Source: Epiperipatus broadwayi
Lineage: Eukaryota > Onychophora > Udeonychophora > Euonychophora > Peripatidae
Length of the DNA stretch: 64,000 nucleotides
Reading direction: 5' to 3'
Assembly (NCBI GenBank): GCA_028023455.1
Contig: JAQFVV010000012.1
Span: 5,924,499 to 5,988,498 of the forward strand
The notes under the pieces are model-generated. The model ran no database searches and was not told the origin of the DNA. It was given only the letters and a program-made list of their open reading frames with translations. Shown one piece after another: positions 34,440 through 45,452 of the stretch. Positions within the stretch are counted from its first letter, which is position 1; each line of letters begins with the position of its first letter. A program made the translations under genes and the position numbers.

Positions 34440-35465
34440 TCAGCTTTTTTTGTGATAGTATCTTCTGGCATGCATTCTTGCTTTTTTTTTTAGACTGAGT
34501 CAGCTTGAGTTCTTGTTCTGATTTCTCAATTTGACCTTCCATGTCAGTGTCTACCAGTATTAAATTTATACTCTCATTTTTTTGCAACTGATTTACGTGT
34601 TAATGTAATTGTTTGCCTTTCTTTGTACAATCACATTTTGTTTTAACAGATGTTGTTTTACCTATTGCTTTTGTTCAAAATTTATTAAGGCTATTTTGAT
34701 CACAATCATTCACCTGACATCAACTTGGGATTACTTTGATGTGGGCGATTTTCATGATTTAGCATCTACAATCAAGTGCTGATTCAGGAGTGCAGTATAA
34801 ACTGCTTTCTGCATTTTTATTTTCCCCAACTGGTTTATTGATAATTTTAAATTTTGAATAGCTATTTCTGCCAATCCATTTGATTGAGGATGGTACAACG
34901 AAGTATGTGTATTTATCTCTCATTCTTTTAAATACTCTTGTTGTCAGAAACTAAAGTTTTAGGAAGATTATAATGCAAAAAAAATTTACATAATTTTTTC
35001 AATTGTCTCATCAGAACTAATGTTTTTAATTAATCTGTGTTCATCACTCTGAATATGAATCAAAAATGACAAAAATAAATGTCTATTAAATAGGCCAGTA
35101 TAATTTATATTAATACATTTCCATGCTCTTAATGCATTAGATCATGCCTCAAAATTTTTACATGGCAATCTAGTACATTATTCACAATTATCACAATTTT
35201 TAATAAAATTTTCACTATCATAATTAATGTTCAGCCACCATACCTATCTATGGCTAAAGCTTTTGCTCTGCGTTATTCCTAACTGGGATTAGTACATGAT
35301 TGCCAATCAAAATACAACTTTTAGAAACTGATCACTTATCATGGGCATTCCAAAATTCTTTATGGAGAATTTTCAGATGCTTATTAAGCCAACTTGCTTA
35401 GATTTGGCTTATAATTTACTGGTGAACCCTCATCTTTCCCTGTCTCGCTAGCTATTCCTTTACTG
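34440..35465 (-). pseudogene. Ty3/Gypsy integrase remnant
   Basis: Minus-strand phrases match the Gypsy integrase in order. A zinc-finger remnant NFIKNCDNCE lies near 35200. A catalytic-core stretch ending LFLSFLIHIQSD lies near 35060. TSLYHPQSNGLAEIAIQNLK (about 34840-34905) is the hallmark motif around the third catalytic acidic residue. Stops interrupt every part. It follows RNase H and RT in the normal Gypsy order, so it is the end of a pol gene on the minus strand. Confidence 0.75.
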
Positions 35466-35519
35466 TTACACATCTATATAATTAATTTCTTTTTTTTCAT
35501 CACTCACTATCTCATCTGG

Positions 35520-35860
35520 AAAACAGGATAGTGTGTTGGCATATCCAATTGTGCTTTTTTTATATATATGTGAATGTATGGTCATAACCAGATAGTATTT
35601 TTAGTCATCTCAATGTGCAAGGGATAAGATTGTTTACTTGCCAAAATCCCCAATAAAGCTTTGTGATCAGTTACAATCATAAATCTGCATTCATATAAAT
35701 ATTGATGAAATTTACAAACTCGTCCAGGTTTTTCAGCTTTCGACAAGGCGTGTGAAGCATAGTTAATAAGTCATTTACCTGTATGTACTGGATGACATAT
35801 TACTGCACCAACTACAAATTCAGATGAGTCCATTGTAAGTGTAATTTTCAGATGGCTGTT
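35520..35860 (-). pseudogene. Ty3/Gypsy RNase H remnant
   Basis: On the minus strand DSSEFVVGAVICHPVHTGK (about 35780-35835) is the start of an RT-linked RNase H. INYASHALSKAEKPG follows after a stop, then FMIVTDHKALLGILASKQ (about 35630-35690) with the TDHKAL motif. The order and spacing are those of Ty3/Gypsy pol. Confidence 0.8.
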
Positions 35861-35939
35861 ATAATAAACAAATAATTTATTCGAGGTGATTAGTGATTTG
35901 CCATGTAAAAATGTTTGCTCTTGCAGCTATTCCTAGTTT

Positions 35940-36560
35940 TATTTCTGATTCCTTCTTAGAAAATCATTTAAGAGTCTGACTACATGAGACCTTTCAAAAA
36001 AATTTTGAAATGTAAATTTACAAGACTGAGAAATGCTTGTATTTGTTTTGCTATATTTGGCTTTGAGGCTTCCGCAACTACTTTTTTTTTTTTTTTGGAG
36101 ATGAGACATACCCTTATTTGAAATTATGTGTCCTAAAAATTTAATTTCACTTTGGATGACCAATTTTGCTCGAAATTCATCCAGTTTTTTTGCATACTAT
36201 TATAGATGACATCTCATTTCATTTTCTATTATAGCAGTAGCTATGTTATCAAAAATGGTATACCCTAAAATCCATTAAGCAGGGTCTCAATTTTCAACTG
36301 GAAAATACTAGATGCAGAAGTTATCCCAAACAAAAGTAATTTGCATCTAGATAATTCTCTGTTAATGATTAGTGTTAATATTTCTAAAGCTTTATTTGTT
36401 ACATATATGCGGTGGAATGCTGAATTAAGATATAATTTTATGAAAAAATTAGATTTCTGCAGTGAATCCATTATTTCTTAATAATTAGGGATAGAATGCA
36501 CATGATTATTAATACCTCTATTTGCTGATAAATCATCACACAAACAAAGTTGATGTAATG
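35940..36560 (-). pseudogene. Ty3/Gypsy reverse transcriptase remnant
   Basis: Minus-strand NFFIKLYLNSAFHRIYV (about 36400-36450) corresponds to the motif A region (usually DLxSAFHQI). LLLFGITSASSIFQLKIE (about 36285-36340) is the FG-xxx-A-xxF motif B. The YxDD region has decayed to TIFDNI (about 36240-36260). VIQSEIKFLGHIIS (about 36120-36160) is the conserved FLGHxIS block. It is clearly a dead Gypsy RT. The neighbouring RNase H and integrase share strand and order. Confidence 0.85.
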
Positions 36561-37149
36561 ATTATAAACAGTCACCCAATCAGATTTCTTTGCAAGTTTT
36601 AATATGCCATTTTTAACTAATTCATTGTTTTCTAAACTTTTTCTTTCTTAATAAATAGAACTTTTGATGGTTTGCAAATTATAGGTACTGTCTCTGGAAA
36701 TAATTCTAGTTATATAGGGTAGTTTTTATTCTTTTCAGTTCTTTGTTGAACAGTTTAGGATTTTTTTCTCTCATTTTCTTCTCAATTTTTATCTTTTTAA
36801 CCAATGTAAATATAATGCCCAATTTTTTTAATCAGTCACAACTAATTAGTGGTTTATTGAAACAAACTTTATCTGGAGGTAAATGAAAAGTTTTATCATC
36901 CTTTTTACTACTTGGAGCTTTAACTACTCTTTTAATTTTAATTGCATTTTCATTTGTATGTAAAGTTTTAAATTCAGTATTCTCGATTGTCAGTACCTTT
37001 TTGTAATTAGCAATTATAAACGTTCATTCACATATAAATCAAAGACATTCTGCTTCCACAATTGAATGATAATTTTATCACATTCAGTCATTAAAGTATT
37101 TTTTATACTGGATAACTGTTTTTAATACACCTTTACAGCTGTTGGTGTC

Positions 37150-37890
37150 TTTACCAGGTCCACCTATTTTTTTTTATTACACATCATTTTGATATGCCAT
37201 TTTTTCTTACAGAGTTTGCAACATTCTTTTTTGTGAAAAAATGAAAACAAATAAAAAGGGTTTTATTACTATTATTATTTTTTAAATTTCTAAATACCTT
37301 TCTCTCATGTTTGTACATCTTACAAACATCGGTTTGTACATTATCTTTGCTTTTTTATCTCTGTGAATTTTTTTGATTGCTCAAGAATCAATTATTGCAG
37401 TATACTATTACTGCTCATCCTCCTCTAAAAACTGCTTAAGGAGAGCCTCATCTAGAAATGAACCATATACACAATTTTTTCTAAGATCACAAAGAACTAT
37501 GTGATAATCCTTAATTTTATTATTTCTGCCCTGATAGCTATTTCTGAAATAAAGCCTGGTAATATGCCTAGAGGAAACATGGACTAAAATAATATGACAA
37601 ACAATCTTTTACTTGATTAAAAGACTAATTCTCAGGAATATCAAATTTACAGAGCCTATTAGCAATCTCTACTACTCCTTTTCCTGTGAAACATAGCAGG
37701 GATGTGACTTTAAATCTCTCATCTTCAACTTTATTTATGAAGAGATATTTTTCTATATCTTGAACTTAAAAATGCCACTTACTTGCCTCAATGACATCAA
37801 ACTCACTGTTTGACAATTGCATGTTAGCAGACCATTTGTTAATCTAATGATTTATCCTTACTAACTTGTTGAAAGATTTGAATTGTGACT
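37150..37890 (-). pseudogene. Ty3/Gypsy gag remnant with CCHC zinc knuckle
   Basis: On the minus strand a capsid-like stretch (VEDERFKVTSLLCFTGKG, near 37690-37740) is followed after stops by NKIKDYHIVLCDLRKN (about 37470-37520). A zinc knuckle at 37179-37220 has the exact CX2CX4HX4C spacing (C-K-L-C, then H, then C). It sits upstream of the RT remnant in element orientation, as gag should. Protease was not identified in the 600 bp between. Confidence 0.65.
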
Positions 37891-38416
37891 GTGCCAAAAG
37901 TATGGAAACTTATTAAATACATATCAAATTATACACAACTTAATTACATACTAACTCGAAGGCATACAAAAATTTCAATGAAATTAGTGTGACCTGTTCC
38001 AAGTCTCTAAACTTGCTTTAAGGCTGTTCAGAGGCAAGTCTTTTCATGGTAGAAGTTATCTAAGGCAAAAAACAATGACATCCAACACCATGTGGTGTTG
38101 CAATTTTATGTGCATGCATATACTTTCCATGAGCAAGTGTCCCTTGGTTTCTTTTCTAAACCATATGTTTACTTTTAATTAATTATTAGAATTCCTTTTT
38201 TTAGTAAGTTGAACCATTCAGATCCTGTTGGCACTATTTAATATATTATTTATTTCTAGATGCATCCCGTATTAGTTAGATTTTAATGGAATTCTATTGC
38301 ATTTGTTTTTGAGATTTTAAAGAATTAAATTAATGTTTCCTGGGGTTATAATTTATCTTTTTAAAGTTGTAATTATAAAGTTATTTAAATGCACATTGAT
38401 TACGTAAATAATATTT

Positions 38417-40640
38417 TGTAACAGTCAGAATCGTCTATCTCGCTAATTCACTGCAGAATTCAAACCCCAGACACGAAACTGAACATTCTAGGATGGGTTA
38501 CCTTCTAGATATACTAAGTTCGAATCTAAAGCCCAAATTTCACAGTGCCATCTACGTGACCACGCATCTGATGCCACTACTAGTATGACCTTTGACCGGT
38601 GCCTGGTGGTCAGGGAGAAACAAAAGACTCTATACTAAAAGAAGTTTGGGTGGCTAATTAACGTCTATGGATTTACAAAAGAAATGCAGAAAATATATAT
38701 ATATATATATAGACCGAGACAGTGATAGGGGTCAAATAAAATAAGAGATCAAATTTAGTTTTAAATAATTTCACAAAATTTATTTAAATAAAATATATAT
38801 ATAATGCCACTGTCTGCTTATATGAGACAGGGACGCATATTAAATAACTGTGGGCATTATATTTCAATAAATGACAAAAAGGTTTTAAAACAAAGTGATA
38901 TATTCTATTCCTCGGGCTAATAGCATTACGATAATGTGCTTGACGAGATAGGAACATGTGCGAGGTGCTTTGAGCAATTATACAAGTTTAAGAAAATATT
39001 TGAAATTAAGTGTTATAAAATATTTATTGATTTCGAGAATAGCACGGACAAAAGCTTACTAAGCAACAAAGTGGGAATGTGATCAAAGCATTTATTTGAG
39101 AATACTAATAATAGAGTTGCATTGGGAGGTCAGTATTGCTGATAATGAATTTATTAAAGTTGGAGGGTGTGACACGTTTAAGTCATGGATGCTTTGTAAA
39201 ATAAATATAAAATAAAACAATATTGAAGATCCGGAATAATTACGGAGGGCATCTCGCCGCTAACCTGTAGGAAAATATTTTATGAACAGCTGAAACTTAG
39301 CGACTGTGTGACGATTGCGTTTAATTCCCAGGGGTGTCATTTGGGACACCCTCTGCCTGGAAACTTGCAATAAGCGAAAAGAACGGACTTTGCCATGTAA
39401 AGAATCCTTGGAAAAATAAAACAAAGCGGTCTCAACAACCAATTCATTTACCAGCAATACGAGACTAGTGTATATAAAACATACTGAATGGGTTTTACTT
39501 GGATTAAGAGAAATGCCCAATCAAATTCCCAGAAATTCATTTAAAAGGGTCCGCACATTCTCGACGTCAATGATGAACTTTGTAATTAAAGTAGAACACG
39601 GTAATTAAAATAGGAAAATGCATGCTTGCGGGTTTGAAAAGTAAGTATAGATTTATATACGCAATCATGCATTAGGGGACACATTTAATCATTGACCTCG
39701 CACATACTTTCATATTAGATTAAAATCAATAACATGTAGATTTTAAACTATGTGATTATATTATATATTAAAGAATAGAATCGCCCTTGAACGAGTGATT
39801 TGCAAGATAATAAAATTGGAAAATTATAAATTTAAAATATGCCTTAATAGCGGCATCTTACTTTCAATAAAGGGAATAGTTCACTCGGTCAAAGATGATT
39901 CTGACACATTATCATAATAAAATAAAAGAAAGCTTTATAAATAGAAAATATTAACCCAAGGATAGAGAGCAAAATGTTGAGTATATTTAAACACGTTAAA
40001 GAAATCCATAATGAAGTTATGTGAGATATAAGAAAAACAATTTTAAATAGCTATAGCATGTTAGTTATCACAAGAGCTCTTGGGTTAATTTAGGGTTACC
40101 TCTGGAGAAGCATTTAGGTAGATTGATGGTCGGCAGGTTTTTATATAATTTAACAGCAAAATCTGGAAATGTTCATATTTTTGGCAGCAGCAGCAGCAGT
40201 TCCGGGGTTTGTGTGATAACTTCCGATGGTCTACGGCAGCAGATGACCATTCCGGAGAGAAATAGCCTTCTCGTGCTCTACTCTGTCATGTCAAGATTTA
40301 CAAATTATTAGAATAGAACTCAGAATGATTTCTCTTAGAAACATTAGAAGAAAAAACTGGAGAACAAAAGAAAACCCTTCTTTTTATAGTAGACTTTAAC
40401 AATAGAACTGCCCTGGAGCATTACAAAAATATATCGGACTTATCAGCTGTAATTAAATCTATCCGAATATCTAAAGGAATTCAAGATTAATTAATTTCTT
40501 TTGTTAATTTCCCTTTCGACATTAAAATTACAAACTAGATTTAATTAAAACTTACTTTTACTAATTAAAGAAAACCTTAAGTGGACATCTGCTGTTTTTA
40601 GATAAACTTGTATAATATTAACTAATTAAACCATTGTCCC
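38417..40640 (-). repeat. Possible Gypsy-type LTR (uncertain ends)
   Basis: The start TGTAACAGTCAGAATC with later AATTCAAACCCC, and the section to 38640, show loose similarity in order to the first 200 bp of the LTR at 45453 (TGTACCGGTAAAAATC, AATTCGAACCC, CTATACT/ACAGACT). On the minus strand a CTATAAAAAG box lies near 40385. Base composition is less AT-rich than the surroundings. The right end and a target duplication were not found, so this could be a diverged solo LTR or the 5' LTR of the Gypsy remnant to its left. A CAG microsatellite lies at 40186-40199. Confidence 0.35.
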
Positions 40641-41173
40641 TCATTTATTTTAAAGAAATATTTGGAATGACTTTTATTAAATTAAACAAAAATTATTTTA
40701 CTTTTAACTTGCAATATTTGAATCTATTTACTAAACGAATATTTATTAAATGAATTTTATTTTAAATCAAAATATATTACGACAGTAATATATTTGTAAA
40801 TAGATTCAAACAAAATAACTTTAACAATTTATAATTTTGATATGTTTTAAAATGCATATCATAGTGTGTGCGCAATTACGACTTATATAACCTACTTTTT
40901 AATAAATCAAAATTATGTGAACATATACATAATCTATAATCTTTTATTTATTTGGAAATGACTTATATATATAATACGAGCATTGTACTCGTGGTTTAAA
41001 ATTAGGCGGGATTTTCGGTATATAAGCGTATTGCAGATACACTACGATAGATTGGGGTTCAAACTAAGGTATGAGGTAGGAAATAGGTGAGAAAAGGTGA
41101 AACGAAGATCTGCAAAGCAGACCTTACTGTTTCAATTTATTAAGGCTGTAGCCTCAACATGCGTATAAAAATG

Positions 41174-41275
41174 CGATAGTAGGGACCTCTATAGGTCTTA
41201 AACTACAAGCTTACTCTTTCTTTTCTTCCAAAGAGTAAGCTTGTGGTTTAAGACCTGTGGAGGTCCCTACTATCG
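41174..41275 (+). repeat. 46-bp-stem hairpin with 10-nt loop
   Basis: The left arm 41174-41219 and right arm 41230-41275 are complementary over all 46 positions, with a 10-nt pyrimidine loop. The three positions that are not Watson-Crick are all U opposite G when the plus strand is RNA, so the transcript would pair end to end. It could be a tiny foldback MITE or a hairpin small-RNA precursor. Confidence 0.85.
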
Positions 41276-41289
41276 AATTTATCTTTTTG

Positions 41290-43610
41290 TAAAACTGAAT
41301 TTTTTACTATACTGATTTGATATGTTTTAGTTTTATGTATTTTGCATTCAATTTATATTTATTGTTTCTAACTCTATATGTATATGTATTTCAGCATTCA
41401 CGCACATATATATAACACTCTAATGTTTATTTTTCTAGCTTTATATGGTATGTATTTTATCATGCACATACAAACATAACAGTTATTATTATTACATTAC
41501 CATGTATGATTTATTGCAGTGGTAGACTGATTGGTTTAAGGGCTCAAGATCCCTAAATAATAACTCAACTCTATCACTTATAGTGTTTGAACATCATACA
41601 ATTTTCCAAATAAAAAGACATTTGATTTTTTTTAATTATATTAATGAGTAAAAATTAATTTTATTGTCAAATGGGTTGTGTTTGTCAGCATGTAATTTAG
41701 TATAAAATTTATAAAAATAATCATAAAATTTTATTTGGAATATTTTGCATTTGTATTGATGTGTAAGTGTTCTATATCAGTTGTTAAAATTTTATTATAT
41801 TGGCAAAGTGATCTATTAGAATTAAGTTTTTGGTATTGTCTCTATTTTAATAAATTTAAAACTTGCTTTATACACATATATACCATTATTAGATAAACTT
41901 CACATGCTAGGATAAGTAAATCCAATAAGCAGTGTTTCTCACTAAGCATTTATCATTCTTTTTTTTTTATTTTTAAAATAAATGGGTCAAATAAATTTCA
42001 GGGTTTTAAATAATAGTAGTTACATCAATTAACAATAAATAGTAATATTTGATCCAATAAGATATTAGCATGTTAAAATTTACTGCAAAGCTATATCCAT
42101 TTTATATACGTTAAATAACATGATTCAGCTTAAAATAATTTTAATTTTAAAAAATTCAGTTTTTTTCCTAAAATATAATTATTTTGTGTTTTTTTTAATA
42201 GAGTAGCCTTTTTTCCGAGCGGTTTGGTTTTTACTCGATTTCTTTATTACGCCTGTTAATAAACCATGTTATGTTTGGTATTTACGGTAGATATGAATAT
42301 ATCTGTAGCAATTTTGTTTATTATGTAACAAATAACAGTAATTTCATTGTTTTTACTTAATTTAGTAACTCCAACATTATCATAGAAGAAAAAACATCGT
42401 TATCAAGTTAAAAAATGTAAATTAATTGCTATTTTTTATCAAAAAAATTTTTACGCACTTTCTTATTAAATTTTTATAATAATAAAAGTTATTGCAATTT
42501 TTTAAAATGTTATCTCTATATTCCTGCTCCGGTTATTTCTATCAGTTCTCATTTAATATAAAATATAGCAAAAGTAATATAATTCCCTCTGTGGATTGTT
42601 TCCTAATGCTTAATATTTGTTGTTTAATAAATTTCCATTTTTGATGGCATAGATAGTAGTGAATATAAATAAAATATCTATTTAAAATATATAGTGTGTA
42701 AATATATATATAGTGTTTTATATATATAAAATAAAGCTATTTTAGAATTATTTCGGCTGTGTAATATGAACCAATCACTAAAATAAATTCCCTTCAGCAA
42801 AATATATTGATGTCGCATTTTAGATTCTTAACTTTTTCTTACTTGTCAACAACCTTTTGTACTTCATTTCATTATTTTTTGTAATTATTAAATCATTCGC
42901 TTGCTTTTATTTTTCTTATTAGTTTATCTTTATGTTGTGCCACCTCCAGATATTTATCCATATAAAGTTTCTACTTTCTATGCAATTTATTCCCGTAAGA
43001 CTGTGTTTCAATTTTTATAATAAACCTAACTATTATATGTCACTTATTTTTAAAAAAAGCCTTTCAGTTATTTTTTAGAAATTTATAAATAAAAAAGCTA
43101 TTTTGTACGACTTGTTTGTGCGTGTGTATATAATACAAAACAATGTTTTTAATTTTACAGAAAACAATTGAATTTTGTATTTTGAACACAAAAGATAATT
43201 ATTTCAAATAATGTGTCAATTTTGCAATTAACAGTTTGCTTTTGCTTCATAACTATAAAAAACAATTAAAAAATAGCTTTTAGGAGAATTTTTTTTAAAA
43301 TTGTGTCAACTGAATTGTTTTTAAGATTTCTTCTTTGTAGTTAAAATTATAGCAATAAAAATTGATAATTTAAAAAGCTTAGTGAGACTTCTAGCCATTG
43401 ATCCATTTACAATATTAAATTTATTTTTTATTAGGTATACGCGCGGTATAACATTCATTTCCTAAGTTTTATTATAGACTAGTTACCTGAAAAAATCCTG
43501 TGTTAGATTGGACATCATTTGTTAAGTGAAATACTATGAGCATTGTAATTCTTTTTTCAACAAGCTCATTAACATGGGAAATAGGTTTTCTGCAAATGTA
43601 TATATATATG
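41290..43610. other. AT-rich sequence, nothing recognised
   Basis: TA microsatellite segments occur near 42690-42740. No element or gene signature was found. Confidence 0.5.
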
Positions 43611-43611
43611 G

Positions 43612-44148
43612 GGGTGTAAAAGTAGGTACACAGTTTTTATTATGAAAAAAAAACAATTTGTTTAATTTAATAATTTTATTAAGTCACAATAAGATACAAA
43701 TTTCACTTAAATCCAATCTCTTAAGTGTTCCAGTTACTAGCCTTCAGCATTTACACACATTCCTTTATTTTCTATACTCAAGCTCATCTTGACATAGAGG
43801 TTTTTATCATTATCAATTTCTTGGTATGCTTCTCTTATGAATGTACACATCATCAACAGTGCATTGTTTTCTTGAAAATACTTGATCTTTGACAACAGTG
43901 TTTGTGGTGGCCATTCAACTGACTCTCATTGACCTATCCATTTATGGGGTAATTCTTTGTCAAGAAATTCACCCATTATTATAACATAATAGGTAGGAAC
44001 TCCATCTTGCTGCAAATAGAAGTCTTCATTATCATGCTGTAGCCATAATTGTGGAATAAAAGTGTCCCTCAAAAAATAATATATATATATAATAATGAAC
44101 TTGGTATAACTTTTACAACTGTATACCTAATTTTACACACAAACACAC
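43612..44148 (-). pseudogene. Internally deleted mariner-type transposon
   Basis: The termini are imperfect inverted repeats: GTGTAAAAGTAGGTACACAG at the left and, read from the other strand, GTGTAAAATTAGGTATACAG at the right. Between them the minus strand encodes the end of a DDE transposase: FYLQQDGVPTYYV, FLDKELPHKWIGQ, a stop, then ESVEWPPQ (about 43890-44025). In family members this reads as QQDG, RWIGRRG and WPPRSPDL, the region of the second catalytic Asp. The N-terminal DNA-binding part is absent. It is a dead Tc1/mariner-superfamily copy. The TA target duplication could not be confirmed. Confidence 0.7.
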
Positions 44149-44149
44149 C

Positions 44150-44784
44150 ATATATTTATAGAATGAATTTTTGTAAAGATTAATACATTCTCTATGTTCA
44201 ATTATTTATTTGAGCTTGAAATTATTTAGGTAACAAGATTTTTCTCTCTAACTCAGCTTAATTGTGGTAAATCCAGATTCTTATGTAAATGAAAATCTTA
44301 TCTAATATTTTGCAAATTGTAATCTGGGTTTCAGATTAATGTCAATGTGATGAGTTTGTAATTAAAATATAACAAACATAAAAAACTATCATACACACTA
44401 CAGATTTATGTCTCTAAATTTTGCCCTGATGATAAATTGTATTTGGAAATAAATTATTTATAATCATATTTTATCATAATAATTTATAAATATATAGAAT
44501 ATATAAATAAATAGATCAGCACTTCATAGATGAGTATACTTTTCAATTGATAGGTTTGAGAGCTTTTTTCTTTGTTTTATTTTCTAGCTTAAAAATAGGT
44601 AATAAACATTTACTGAATAATATTACATATTTAGCTGGCTTGTTTATGGGCCTTCTTTGCAAAAGAAAAGGCTTAAACTGGATTACAAGTTTTAAATTTT
44701 TTTTTTATATCTGTTCTACATTCTGTCCAAGTTATTGAGTGTATAGACAGGAATTCCATTGTACTATTAAATTCATATATATGT
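44150..44784. other. AT-rich sequence, nothing recognised
   Basis: No motif was recognised. The open frame at 44547-44738 shows no known domain. Confidence 0.5.
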
Positions 44785-44785
44785 A

Positions 44786-45045
44786 CAAATATTAAATCAC
44801 CCCATATTGTTAAGAAATTCAGAATCACACTCTGCAAAATAAATATATAAATATATTAGTATATGTATTTCAAAATAGCCAGCCCTAAAATTCAAAACCA
44901 TCCTCTGTGAAATAAATATATGAGTTCATATTTCAAAATAGCCAGCCTCAAAATATATTAGAGTCCATATTCTAATATATTTATATATTTATTTCACAAA
45001 GGATGGTTCTGAATTTTTTAACCATGTGAGGTGATTTAATATTTG
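44786..45045. mobile_element. 260-bp foldback MITE of the 9.5/14.2-kb family
   Basis: The ends CAAATATTAAATCACCCCAT and GTGATTTAATATTTG are complementary, and the sequence folds back through ATTCAGAA/TTCTGAAT and CCTCTGTG/CACAAAGG words. The internal phrase TATTTCAAAATAGCCAG appears twice. Terminal words match the block ends at 9525 and 14260, and the downstream flank TATGCACTGGGATTACTATA matches the flank at 14280. Confidence 0.75.
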
Positions 45046-45452
45046 GATATTTATTTTAGTTTCACATTATGCACTGGGATTACTATATATATATGAAAAT
45101 ATTTAAATTGTGGATTTATCTCTTTATAATTAACTTAATTAGAAAGCACTTAACCTATAACTGCAGCTAATGAAATCAATTCTCCAGGCCAAGTATTAAA
45201 ATAAAATTGACAGGCTGACTGGATTCAAAAGGAGGAATGCAATTAGTTAGTTTTTATTGGTTACAGTTCTAGGTTAAGTGTTTTTAATTAGGTTAATTAT
45301 AAATTATAACTCCACAATTTAAATATTTCTATCTAAAACATTCATTAAAAATATATTACAATAAATATAATTTCACTTTGTGTTTCTAAATATAGGTAGT
45401 ATTGTTAAAACTTTCTAGCATTGGTTTGTATTCATTATATATATATATATAT
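45046..45452. other. AT-rich sequence up to the LTR element
   Basis: It ends in a TA microsatellite (about 45438-45452) that served as the LTR element's insertion site. Nothing else was recognised. Confidence 0.5.

Noticed and set aside
39260-39520. 86-codon minus-strand frame
   Set aside because: It lies inside the possible LTR and shows no known domain. It is more likely open by chance in less AT-rich sequence.
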